Shown piece by piece: positions 42,533 through 51,275 of a stretch of 52,850 nt of DNA. Positions within the stretch are counted from its first letter, which is position 1. Each line of letters starts with the position of its first letter. Location of the stretch: the NCBI GenBank assembly GCA_937128235.1, contig CAKZMG010000056.1:1-52850 (forward strand), given 5' to 3'. The position numbers were made by a program, and so were the translations under genes. The stretch is from an uncultured Verrucomicrobiales bacterium (GTDB lineage Bacteria; Verrucomicrobiota; Verrucomicrobiia; Verrucomicrobiales; Akkermansiaceae). The notes under the pieces are model-generated. The model ran no database searches, was not told where the DNA came from, and saw nothing but the letters and a program-made list of their open reading frames with translations.

Positions 42533-42775
42533 ATGTCAGAACCAAAGACCATCGAACGCCGCATTGCCTTCCGTAAGGCAAACCGCTGCATGACCAAGAA
42601 AAGATTAGATCTCCCTGCAGAACTTATCGAATACAAGAATACTGATATTCTTAGCAAATTCACTACTGAAACTGGTAAGATCCTTCCACGTCGCGTGACT
42701 GGAGTATCTGCTAAGCTTCACCGTAAGATCACTCGTGAAATCAAGCGAGCTCGTTCTTGCAATCTCCTTCCATAA
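42533..42775 (+). CDS. rpsR: 30S ribosomal protein S18
   Basis: 80 residues. '[47 protein letters not shown]' is the conserved S18 pattern. It binds S6 and the 16S rRNA platform. It is paired here with rpmG rather than with rpsF, ssb or rplI, none of which is present in the window. A GGTAAGG hairpin follows the stop. Confidence 0.96.
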   Translation: MSEPKTIERRIAFRKANRCMTKKRLDLPAELIEYKNTDILSKFTTETGKILPRRVTGVSAKLHRKITREIKRARSCNLLP

Positions 42776-42794
42776 CCTTACCCACGAGGTAAGG
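42776..42794 (+). terminator. Short hairpin after rpsR, containing a GAGGTAAG word
   Basis: CCTTACC and GGTAAGG form a perfect 7-bp stem with the loop CACGA immediately after the rpsR stop. There is no T-run, so termination is uncertain. The right arm contains GAGGTAAG (42786-42793). About 60 bases further on, 'cgagcttgtct...aggcaggcttc' could form another weak structure. Confidence 0.45.
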
Positions 42795-42921
42795 ATGGTG
42801 AGTAGATCTCGCTAAACATTTCAGCATGGTTTTCTATAAATCTAAACGAGCTTGTCTATCATTTTAGGCAGGCTTCTTTTGTTTAATAAGTCCTCATAAA
42901 TATCCCTCAGTTATTTTCCCA

Positions 42922-43737
42922 ATGCCAGCACCGATACAGAAAAATCAGAAGCTACAAGAGCTAACAGATACTCAAAATGAGCGAGACGACCGTAACATCG
43001 CCATCGATCGCGTAGGAGTGAAAGCGCTCAGATTTCCAGTGGAAGTGAGAGAGAAAGAAGGCGGCTCACAGCGCACCGTAGCCACCACATCTCTAGCTGT
43101 CCATCTTCCCGAGCATTTCAAAGGCACGCACATGAGCCGCTTCGTGGAGGTGTTAAATTCTCACGGAAACTGTCTCGATGTCCGCGAAATGAAAAAAGTC
43201 CCAGAAGAATTGCTAGAGAGATTAGACGCCTCTCGCGCACATGTGGAATTTCAATTCCCGTTCTTCCGCACCAAGCCTGCACCCGTCACAGGAAAAGGCG
43301 GCGTGCTAGACTACGAAGTAAAGTTCGAGGTCGATGCCACCAGCGATGGCACCACAGATTTCATCTGCACAGTCATGGTTCCAGTAGCCACACTCTGCCC
43401 ATGCTCCAAAGCAATCAGCGACTACGGAGCGCATAACCAACGCGGACTCGTCACCTTCGCAGTCCGCGCCAAACGCCCGATCTGGGTAGAAGATCTCATC
43501 GACCTCGTGGAGTCATCCGCCAGCTGCGAGCTATACAGCCTGCTCAAGCGCCCCGATGAAAAATACGTCACCGAGCGCGCTTATGATAACCCAGTTTTCG
43601 TAGAAGACTTAGTCCGCAACGTAGCCTCAAAAGCCAACGCCCAAGACAACATCATCTGGTATCGCGTAGAAGCAGAGAACTACGAATCCATCCACAATCA
43701 CAACGCCTACGCGATGATTGAGCATACAGCTGAGTAA
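42922..43737 (+). CDS. folE2: GTP cyclohydrolase IB
   Basis: 271 residues. FolE2 markers: 'IDRVGVKALRFPVEV', 'ATTSLAVHLPEHFKGTHMSRFVEVL', 'VPVATLCPCSKAISDYGAHNQRG' with the conserved Cys and His, and 'YTERAYDNPVFVEDLVRN'-like C-terminal segment. It converts GTP to 7,8-dihydroneopterin triphosphate for folate or queuosine; the IB type replaces FolE where zinc is limiting. The stop is 49 bases before the ppk2 ATG. Confidence 0.95.
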   Translation: MPAPIQKNQKLQELTDTQNERDDRNIAIDRVGVKALRFPVEVREKEGGSQRTVATTSLAVHLPEHFKGTHMSRFVEVLNSHGNCLDVREMKKVPEELLERLDASRAHVEFQFPFFRTKPAPVTGKGGVLDYEVKFEVDATSDGTTDFICTVMVPVATLCPCSKAISDYGAHNQRGLVTFAVRAKRPIWVEDLIDLVESSASCELYSLLKRPDEKYVTERAYDNPVFVEDLVRNVASKANAQDNIIWYRVEAENYESIHNHNAYAMIEHTAE

Positions 43738-43786
43738 TCAGAGATTTACCCTTGCCCCATCACAGGCAAAAGTGCAAATTCCTCAC

Positions 43787-44608
43787 ATGCAAATAAAAAA
43801 CGCCAGTGAGACATACTTAGTAAAACCCGGTAGTAAGGTCAAACTCGACAAGATAGAGACCGATGACAAATCTCTCTTTGATGCTGGTAAAGAGCACCAC
43901 TATGATAAGCTCAGTGAGCTAAACGAAGAGCTCAAAGAAATGCAGAACCTGCTCTATGGAGAAGGTAAGAAAAAACTACTCGTCATCATCCAGGCTATGG
44001 ATACTGGCGGCAAGGACGGTTGTGTGAAATCAGTCTTCAGCCGCGTAGATCCGCAGGGCATCAATGTCACCTCATTTAAGAGACCATCAGCTGAAGAGCT
44101 ATCGCACGACTATCTCTGGCGCGTCCACCAGCACGCCCCAGCCAGCGGAATGATCTCGGTTTTTAATCGCAGCCAATACGAAGACATTATCGCGGTGAAG
44201 GTGAAGAAAATTTTCCCCGAGTCAGTCTGGAGTAAGCGATACCGTCACATCGTAGAGTTCGAGCGCATGCTCGCTGAAGAAGGCACCAAGATCGTCAAAA
44301 TCTTCCTCCACATCTCAAAAGACGAACAGAAAGAACGCCTCCAAGCCAGACTGGATGAGCCGTCCAAGAACTGGAAATTTAACCCCGGCGACCTCGATGA
44401 CCGCGCAAGATGGGATGAGTTCATGGCGGAGTATGAAAACATCCTAGAGAAAACCAGCACAGATCACGCACCATGGTACATCATCCCAGCAGACAGGAAG
44501 TGGTATAGAAATTTAATCGTCAGCCAGATCATTATCGATGCCCTCAAATCACTCGACATGAAATACCCAGAGATCGATTGGGATCCAGCCACAATGCAAA
44601 TTGAGTAA
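43787..44608 (+). CDS. ppk2: Polyphosphate kinase 2 family protein
   Basis: 273 residues from the ATG at 43787 (MQIKNASETYLV); the track ORF extends to a TTG inside folE2. The Walker A 'QAMDTGGKDGCVKSVFSRVDPQG' and Walker B-like 'ISVFNRSQYEDI' are typical of PPK2, as are 'FLHISKDEQKERLQARLDEPSKNWKF' and 'APWYIIPADRKWYRNL'. These enzymes make NTP or NDP from polyphosphate. It is followed with one base between by a small anchored protein. Confidence 0.93.
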   Translation: MQIKNASETYLVKPGSKVKLDKIETDDKSLFDAGKEHHYDKLSELNEELKEMQNLLYGEGKKKLLVIIQAMDTGGKDGCVKSVFSRVDPQGINVTSFKRPSAEELSHDYLWRVHQHAPASGMISVFNRSQYEDIIAVKVKKIFPESVWSKRYRHIVEFERMLAEEGTKIVKIFLHISKDEQKERLQARLDEPSKNWKFNPGDLDDRARWDEFMAEYENILEKTSTDHAPWYIIPADRKWYRNLIVSQIIIDALKSLDMKYPEIDWDPATMQIE

Positions 44609-44609
44609 C

Positions 44610-44930
44610 ATGAAATTCATCTACAAATATTTACTACTCGTCGTAGCGGTAGCGACGAGTGGATTCTTCATTCAGAAAATCTGTTACAGATTTCCTACCG
44701 TGGAGGAAATGAAAGACTATCACGAAGGGCACTATGCCACCTCCATTGTTTCCATGGCGATAGATCCCACGTATGAAAAAGAGAAAAATCTCAGACTTTT
44801 CCGTGCCCAGCACACTGATGGAAAAGGCTTCACCGAGCGCTACAAAGTAGAAACCGGCAAAGCATGGGTCCTCCCGTGGGAGACCTACTGGGAAAGTCGA
44901 GCACGGATGAAGGATGATGAAAAAAAATGA
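44610..44930 (+). CDS. Small membrane-anchored hypothetical protein
   Basis: 106 residues from the ATG at 44610; the track ORF starts at a TTG inside ppk2. A single N-terminal hydrophobic segment ('YKYLLLVVAVATSGFFI', about residues 4-22) anchors an otherwise soluble, charged body with 'FPTVEEMKDYHEGHYATSI' and a Trp-rich C-terminus 'WVLPWETYWESRARMKDDEKK'. I do not recognise a family. The single-base spacing to ppk2 suggests joint translation. Confidence 0.6.
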   Translation: MKFIYKYLLLVVAVATSGFFIQKICYRFPTVEEMKDYHEGHYATSIVSMAIDPTYEKEKNLRLFRAQHTDGKGFTERYKVETGKAWVLPWETYWESRARMKDDEKK

Positions 44931-44938
44931 TCTTCATT

Positions 44939-44995
44939 AGCGATAACATCGCTCATTGTGTAAAATAGATGTCACAAATCCCATGGTTCGTGACA
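44939..44995. promoter_or_regulatory. Two inverted repeats upstream of the alpha-2-macroglobulin gene
   Basis: AGCGAT-AAC-ATCGCT (44939-44953) and TGTCAC (44970-44975) with GTGACA (44990-44995). A TATACAAT-like -10 element (about 45031-45041, 'tctatacaataacc') sits just before the start. These could be a terminator or operator set; nothing else is seen in the gap. Confidence 0.35.
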
Positions 44996-45056
44996 AGTAG
45001 TGTTGTAGTGCCGTGATATCCTTGTTACGTTCTATACAATAACCATTTATTTCACA

Positions 45057-48000
45057 ATGAAACACACTCATCTAAAATTTTTCCTGCTCTCTGTTGTTTA
45101 CTGTTTGTTGACCTTTTTAGCTAGTGCGGACATCGCAGAAGACCGTGCATCCATGAACAAACTCTTCAAGGATGGCAACTGGAAAGAATGCCTCGCGCAA
45201 GCTCAGAAAAATTTCTCTGCCGCCTCAGATGAGAAATCATATGATGATCTAAATGCCGCCGTTCAATGCATGAACAAGCTCCGAAAATATGAAGAGTTTG
45301 AGAAACTGATGCAATTAGCAGTAGATAAACACGGAACTAATCCTAAAGTCCTAGTTCAGGCAGCAACATCACTGAGCAGAGTCCCTAGCTCTGGGGCATG
45401 GCTGGATAATGAATATGTCCGCGGTGCGAGTCCTTATAGCCGCAGAGGAACCAGAGGCGAGCACGCCAACAGCATGGAGCTCGATAGAGTGCGTGCGCTT
45501 CAGTTACTAGAAAAAGCATACAATCTGGAAAATGATGACCAGAACGCAAAAGCAATGATCCTCTCAGAATGGGCTTCAACGATAAAGCGTAACAGAACTC
45601 ACAACCAAAGCTGGAAACTACAATCTCTAACAGATACCAAAACCTTACCTGAAATACACCGAGGCTATAACCACCACTCAAGCACCCGTGGAGCACCGAT
45701 GACCGAAAAGGGAGATCCACTTTTCTACGAAGTGCCAGCCAGCTACGCGGAGGCGGTAAATGATGGTGAGCGCTGGAGATGGCTACTTCATGAGCACGTG
45801 AAAATTTCACCCCAGAGCAAAACCAATGTAAACCGCCAACTCGCCGCATTCCTGCATCAGCAGTTCGGGGTGCGTAGCTTGCAGAGCTTTAGCTGGTATC
45901 ACCGCATGGCGCAAAATGATGACAAAGATAACCAAGCTGGCATCATGCAAGTCCACACTCTCAAGGACACAGAAACCATCGCCAGACTTGCCAATGGCAT
46001 CAAGAGATTCAATCTCCCAGAGAGCCAAAATTTCATCAAACTCTACCAGAATAACTGGGATAATGGTGACGTCTATTCAGCTGACCAGCTGGTAGAAATC
46101 TATCTCGATAGACGCATGTATGATCGCGCTGCCGAGCTGCTCCGAGTGATCATCCTGACCAAAGGAGACGATAATAATAAGCGAAGACAAAAGAAGCTAG
46201 ACCAGATCACTGAAGACTGGGGAAGATTTGAAAACCAAGCTGGAGCCTTCACTCTAACAGATGAAAAACGTATCTCCCTCACCTACAGAAATGCCAAGCA
46301 AGTCACACTCACACTCCACGAAATAAACATCCAAGCCATCAACGATAACATCTGGGAATACCTCAAAAGCAACCCAAGAACCGTTGACTGGAACAAAGTC
46401 AACTGGGGAAATCTCCTCCACAGCAGCATCAACGGAAAGCATGATCAATACATAGGCGAGCAAGTCGCTGGACAAACCTACGCTCTCAAACCACGCGCCA
46501 AACACTGGGACACCAGGGCAGAACTCACCTTACCCAAGCTCAATAAAGCCAAAGCAGGAGCCTATCTCCTCAGAGGCGAGATGCCAGATGGAAAGAAATT
46601 TTACTCCATGGTCTGGGTAGATGACATGATGCTCGTGTCGCGCCACGTCACTGGCGGCACACTCTACATCGCCGCAGATGCAGAGACAGGAAAGCCAATC
46701 CCAGGTGTGGAACTCATCGTCCGCGGATATAAGGCGGAGCAGCTGAAGAAGAAAACTCTCCTCAGAAAATACAACACCATCACGAAAAGCTACAAGGCAG
46801 TGACCGATGAAAATGGTCAAGTCGTCCTCAAGAATAGAGATAAAGGCGACCGTAATTTCCAATGGACTGTGGAAGCCAGAAAAGGTGACAAGCGCGCGTG
46901 GACAGGGATGAATAGAATCTGGTCATGGCACAGCGATAACAATAGCTTCTACCAACAGCGCAAAGCATTCTGCATCACCAGCCAGCCAGTTTACAAACCA
47001 GAAAGCAAGGTCCAAGGTAAGTTTTGGGTGCGCGATGTGAAGTATGATCTCGGTGATAAATCAAACTACGCAGGAAGAAAATTTTGCATCCAAATAACAG
47101 ACCCTCGCGGTCAGAAATTCGGCAAACCGCAACTGGTCAATGCAGATGAGTTCGGTGGCGTGCCATTTAGTATAGAACTACCAGATGATGCCATGCTGGG
47201 CAGATATACTATCCGACTCCAATTTGATCATGAGAAAGGCAGCTACGCAGGAGCTGGAAATTTCCGCGTAGAGAAATACAAGAAGCCAGAATACGAAGTG
47301 AAAGTAGATGCTCCCTCGAAGCCAGTGCAGCTAGGAGAAGCCTTCGAAGCCACCGTAAAGGCAAACTACTATCACGGAGCACCCGTCACCAATGCCAAGG
47401 TGAAAGTCAAAGTCCTCCGCCACGTGCACAACTCCAGATGGTTCCCCGTGAGCCGCTGGGATTGGCTCTACGGCAGTGGTTACGGCTGGATGGACATTGA
47501 GCGTAGCTGGTATCCGGGCTGGTATAATTGGGGATGCAGATGCCCGCTCCCATTCTGGTATCGCGGAAATTATGAGCAGCCAGAACTCGTCGTAGAAGAA
47601 GAAATGCAGATCGGTGAAGACGGCACAGTGAAAGTCAAAGTTGACTCTGCTCTAGCCAAACTCGTCCACGGAGACGATGACCACCGCTACGAAATCAAAG
47701 TCGAAGTCATCGATGCCTCACGCCGCACCATCTTCGGAAGCGGCTCCGTCCTCGCTACCAGAAAGCCATTCCAAGTCACCACCTGGCTCAACCGAGGCTA
47801 CGCACTGGCAGGAGAAAGAATCCAAGCATCCATCGCCGCCAACACCCTAGACAACCGCAAAGTCAAAGGCTGGGTAGCCACCACGCTGTATAAAATTTCA
47901 TCAGACGAAAATGGAGAGCTCAAGGAAACAATCGTTCGCCAATGGGAGCGCGCGCAGTTCACAGGCGAGCAAGCAAAGATAGATTTCAAAGTAGATCAAG

Positions 48001-51000
48001 CAGGTCAGTACCGCCTAGTCAGCATCGTCACCGATGAGAAAGGCAGAGAAGTTGAAGGCGCGATCATTTTTACAGCCAGAGGACCAGCAGGCGAAGAGGG
48101 CGATGTCAGATACAATGACCTAGAACTCATCACAGACAAACGCACCTATGCCCCAGGCGATACCGTAAAACTCCTCATCAACACCAAGCGCAAGAACAGC
48201 ACCGTCATGGTCATGATCAGAGGAATGAAAGACAGACAACTCATCACTCTCACAGGAAATAGCCAAGTCGTAGAAATTCCCGTAACACTCGCAGACATGC
48301 CAAACTTCTTCATCGAAGCCATGACCATCAGCGATGCACGCGTCCATACTCAGGTCAGAGAAGTCATCGTCCCACCACAGAAACGCACGCTCAACGTAGC
48401 CATCGTTCCCAGCTCAGAGAAATACAAGCCGCAAGAAAAAGGCAGTGTGAAAATAAAAGTCACCGATGAAAATGGCGAGCCAGTCACTGGCGATTGCGTC
48501 CTAGCCATCTATGATAAATCACTCGAATACATTTCCGGCGGCAGCAATGTAGCCGAGATCAAATCCTTCTTCTGGAAATGGAGAAGGCACTACCAGCACG
48601 GCTACTGGCAGCGATCCATGGTCATCGCAGGCGGAAGCATCGTGAAAAATGGAAAGCAAAGGATGAGTAATTTAGGAGCATTCGGGCACCAGCTCGGTCT
48701 GGATATGCTGGATGCTGATGCCTACGCTGGAGCTGGCGGTATGCCAAAAAGCAGCATGGCTAAAAAAAGTATAGCAGGTAGGATGAGTGCCGATAATTCC
48801 CTGATGCCTAGTCCTATGGCAGAGGCATCTTTAGCCAGTGAGTCAGTAGATGCATTTGGTGATGTGGAAGAAGCAGGAGGTGAAGAGAAAAATGCCACCG
48901 GAAACCAACCAGAAATCCTCATCCGCAAAGATTTCGCAGACCTCATCAAGTGGTCAGGCTCAGTAAAATTAGATCAAAACGGCATGGCAGAAGTCCCTGT
49001 AGAATACCCAGATAATCTAACAACTTGGAAAATCCAAACATGGGCAATGGCACACGGAACCCGAGTGGGGCACGGCTCAGCGGAAGTCATCACCAGCAAG
49101 GATCTCATCATCAGACTCCAGGCTCCGCGCTTCTTCGTAGAGAAAGATGAAGTCGTCCTCAGCGCAGTGGTGCATAACTATCACGACAACGCAGCTGACG
49201 CTAAAGTATCGCTCGAACTCGAAGGCGGCACCCTAAAACTCATCGAAGGAGAACTCACCCAAGCTGCGAAATTAGCCGCAAAAAATGGCGAGCAACGCAT
49301 CAACTGGAGAGTCAAAGTCACCAGAGAAGGCGAAGCCATCATCCGCATGAAAGTCATCACAGCGGACGACACAGACGCCATGGAAATGACCTTCCCAGTT
49401 TACGTCCACGGCATGCTAAAACAAATGGCATGGAGCCGCGAAGTAGAGCCAGGAAAGGACTCAGCGCAGATCATCATAGAAGTTCCAGAAGAAAGAAGAC
49501 CAGAAGACTCAAGGCTAGAGGTAAGGTTTTCACCGACCATTGCAGGTGCCATCGTAGATGCGCTTCCATACCTCGCAGACTATCCGTATGGCTGCACCGA
49601 GCAGACTCTAAACCGATTCGTCCCGACCGTCATCACCCAGAAAATTCTTAAAGACATGGGCATCGATCTCGAAGAAGTCAGAAACAAACGTACCAATCTG
49701 AACCCACAAGAACTAGGCGATGACCGCGAGCGAGCCAAGCAATGGAAGCGCCACAGACGCTGGCAGACCAACCCAGTATTCAGCGAAAAAGAAGTGGATA
49801 AAATGGTGCGCACAGGCGTGCAGAGACTCATAGAAATGCAAGTCTCAGACGGTGGCTGGGGCTGGTTCTCAGGTCATGGCGAGAGATCCTATCCGCACAC
49901 CACAGCAGTCGTGGTTCACGGACTCAGACTCGCTCAGCAAAACGGAGCGAAGGTTCCAGAAGACAGAATAAAACTCGGAGTAGAATGGCTCAAACGCCAC
50001 GAAGCACGCGAGACAGGAAAAATCCGCATGTGGAAGAAACGTGAGAGAAATACCAAGCCTGGACCAAGTACCTCAGATGTTTTTGTTAGACTCGTCCTCG
50101 CAGAAAATGGAGTCTCTAACAAAGAAATGTTAGACTACCAATTCCGCGATAAAAAAGACTTCGGAGTCTATGCCAAATCCATGCTCGGAATGAGTCTCCA
50201 TTTAGCAAAGGACGCCAAACGCCGCGATGAAGTCATCCGCAACATCGAGCAATTCCTCAACTATGATGAAGAAAACCAGACCGCCTTCCTAGAAATGGGC
50301 AACAACGGATACTGGTGGCGTTGGTATGGCAGCGAGATAGAAGCGCACGCGTGGTATCTAAAATTACTCGTCGTCACCAAACCAGAAAGCAAGCAGGCGA
50401 GGGGAATAGTAAAGTTCCTCATAAACAACCGCAAGCACGCCACCTACTGGAACTCCACCCGCGACACCGCCTACTGCATAGAAGCCATCGCAGCCTACAT
50501 GACCGCCAGTGGCGAGTCAGATCCGAGCGCTGAGGTCGAAGTTCTGTTAGATGGAAAAAGCTACAAGAAAGTGAAAATCACCAAAGAAAATCTCTTCAGC
50601 TTCGACAACAAAATGACCCTAGCTGGCGACATCCTCACCACCGGAAAACACACCGTAGAAATCCGCAGAGTAGGGGAAGGACCACTCTACACCAATGCCT
50701 ACCTCACCGTCTTCACCAAGGAAGACAATATCAAAAAGGCGGGGCTAGAAGTGAAAGTGGAGCGCAGATTCTATAAACTTACCCCTAAAAAAGCGACAAA
50801 CAAAGTCGCAGGAAATAACGGACAAGTAGTGGAGCAAAAAGCAGACAAATATGACCGCACCCCACTCAAGCTAGGTGACAAAGTCCTCAGTGGAGACATC
50901 ATCGAAGTAGAGCTCATCATGGAGAGCAAGAACGACTACGAGTATCTCCTATTCTCAGACTTCAAAGCAGCAGGCACCGAAGCCGAAGCAGTGCGCAGCG

Positions 51001-51221
51001 GCTACATGAGCACCGGCAACATGAGCGCCTACATGGAAGTTCACGATGAAAAAGTCTGCTTCTTCATCCGCCAGCTGCCCCAAGGAAAACACAGCCTCAC
51101 TTACAAACTCCGCGCCGAGATCCCCGGAAAATTCAGCGCACTCCCCGCAACCGCAGACGCCATGTACGCGCCTGAACTAAGGGCAAATTCAAATGAGATG
51201 AAGATTGAGATAGGGGAGTAG
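45057..51221 (+). CDS. Large alpha-2-macroglobulin family protein with thioester motif
   Basis: 2054 residues. Signal peptide about 1-24 (ending LASAD). An N-terminal helical TPR-like region (about 25-330) is followed by beta-rich macroglobulin domains; MG2-type 'VYKPESKVQGKFWVRD' is near residue 640, 'TDKRTYAPGDTVKLLINT' near 1025, and the alpha-2-macroglobulin segment 'NLTTWKIQTWAMAHGTRVG' near 1325. The thioester candidate is C1513 in 'DYPYGCTEQTLNRF' (CxEQ). Then come alpha/alpha toroid repeats ('LIEMQVSDGGWGWFSG', 'AYMTASGES') and a final receptor-like region. Bacterial members trap proteases in the periplasm. A low-complexity stretch at about 1215-1290 resembles a bait region. No pbpC partner is adjacent. 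Confidence 0.93.
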   Translation: MKHTHLKFFLLSVVYCLLTFLASADIAEDRASMNKLFKDGNWKECLAQAQKNFSAASDEKSYDDLNAAVQCMNKLRKYEEFEKLMQLAVDKHGTNPKVLVQAATSLSRVPSSGAWLDNEYVRGASPYSRRGTRGEHANSMELDRVRALQLLEKAYNLENDDQNAKAMILSEWASTIKRNRTHNQSWKLQSLTDTKTLPEIHRGYNHHSSTRGAPMTEKGDPLFYEVPASYAEAVNDGERWRWLLHEHVKISPQSKTNVNRQLAAFLHQQFGVRSLQSFSWYHRMAQNDDKDNQAGIMQVHTLKDTETIARLANGIKRFNLPESQNFIKLYQNNWDNGDVYSADQLVEIYLDRRMYDRAAELLRVIILTKGDDNNKRRQKKLDQITEDWGRFENQAGAFTLTDEKRISLTYRNAKQVTLTLHEINIQAINDNIWEYLKSNPRTVDWNKVNWGNLLHSSINGKHDQYIGEQVAGQTYALKPRAKHWDTRAELTLPKLNKAKAGAYLLRGEMPDGKKFYSMVWVDDMMLVSRHVTGGTLYIAADAETGKPIPGVELIVRGYKAEQLKKKTLLRKYNTITKSYKAVTDENGQVVLKNRDKGDRNFQWTVEARKGDKRAWTGMNRIWSWHSDNNSFYQQRKAFCITSQPVYKPESKVQGKFWVRDVKYDLGDKSNYAGRKFCIQITDPRGQKFGKPQLVNADEFGGVPFSIELPDDAMLGRYTIRLQFDHEKGSYAGAGNFRVEKYKKPEYEVKVDAPSKPVQLGEAFEATVKANYYHGAPVTNAKVKVKVLRHVHNSRWFPVSRWDWLYGSGYGWMDIERSWYPGWYNWGCRCPLPFWYRGNYEQPELVVEEEMQIGEDGTVKVKVDSALAKLVHGDDDHRYEIKVEVIDASRRTIFGSGSVLATRKPFQVTTWLNRGYALAGERIQASIAANTLDNRKVKGWVATTLYKISSDENGELKETIVRQWERAQFTGEQAKIDFKVDQAGQYRLVSIVTDEKGREVEGAIIFTARGPAGEEGDVRYNDLELITDKRTYAPGDTVKLLINTKRKNSTVMVMIRGMKDRQLITLTGNSQVVEIPVTLADMPNFFIEAMTISDARVHTQVREVIVPPQKRTLNVAIVPSSEKYKPQEKGSVKIKVTDENGEPVTGDCVLAIYDKSLEYISGGSNVAEIKSFFWKWRRHYQHGYWQRSMVIAGGSIVKNGKQRMSNLGAFGHQLGLDMLDADAYAGAGGMPKSSMAKKSIAGRMSADNSLMPSPMAEASLASESVDAFGDVEEAGGEEKNATGNQPEILIRKDFADLIKWSGSVKLDQNGMAEVPVEYPDNLTTWKIQTWAMAHGTRVGHGSAEVITSKDLIIRLQAPRFFVEKDEVVLSAVVHNYHDNAADAKVSLELEGGTLKLIEGELTQAAKLAAKNGEQRINWRVKVTREGEAIIRMKVITADDTDAMEMTFPVYVHGMLKQMAWSREVEPGKDSAQIIIEVPEERRPEDSRLEVRFSPTIAGAIVDALPYLADYPYGCTEQTLNRFVPTVITQKILKDMGIDLEEVRNKRTNLNPQELGDDRERAKQWKRHRRWQTNPVFSEKEVDKMVRTGVQRLIEMQVSDGGWGWFSGHGERSYPHTTAVVVHGLRLAQQNGAKVPEDRIKLGVEWLKRHEARETGKIRMWKKRERNTKPGPSTSDVFVRLVLAENGVSNKEMLDYQFRDKKDFGVYAKSMLGMSLHLAKDAKRRDEVIRNIEQFLNYDEENQTAFLEMGNNGYWWRWYGSEIEAHAWYLKLLVVTKPESKQARGIVKFLINNRKHATYWNSTRDTAYCIEAIAAYMTASGESDPSAEVEVLLDGKSYKKVKITKENLFSFDNKMTLAGDILTTGKHTVEIRRVGEGPLYTNAYLTVFTKEDNIKKAGLEVKVERRFYKLTPKKATNKVAGNNGQVVEQKADKYDRTPLKLGDKVLSGDIIEVELIMESKNDYEYLLFSDFKAAGTEAEAVRSGYMSTGNMSAYMEVHDEKVCFFIRQLPQGKHSLTYKLRAEIPGKFSALPATADAMYAPELRANSNEMKIEIGE

Positions 51222-51256
51222 TTATTGGCTAATGGTTATTGGGTAGAGACTTTACA

Positions 51257-51272
51257 CTAGAGGTAATTTTTT
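51257..51272 (+). repeat. Intergenic variant CTAGAGGTAATTTTTT of the dispersed motif
   Basis: The core differs by one base (GAGGTAAT). It lies in the 54-base convergent gap between the macroglobulin and methyltransferase genes. Confidence 0.6.
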
Positions 51273-51275
51273 AGT

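Noticed and set aside
1673-51267. GAGGTAAGT is identical to a strong eukaryotic 5' splice-site consensus, raising the idea of introns
   Set aside because: All genes are continuous ORFs through the sites, copies occur on both strands and between genes, and the gene set is bacterial.
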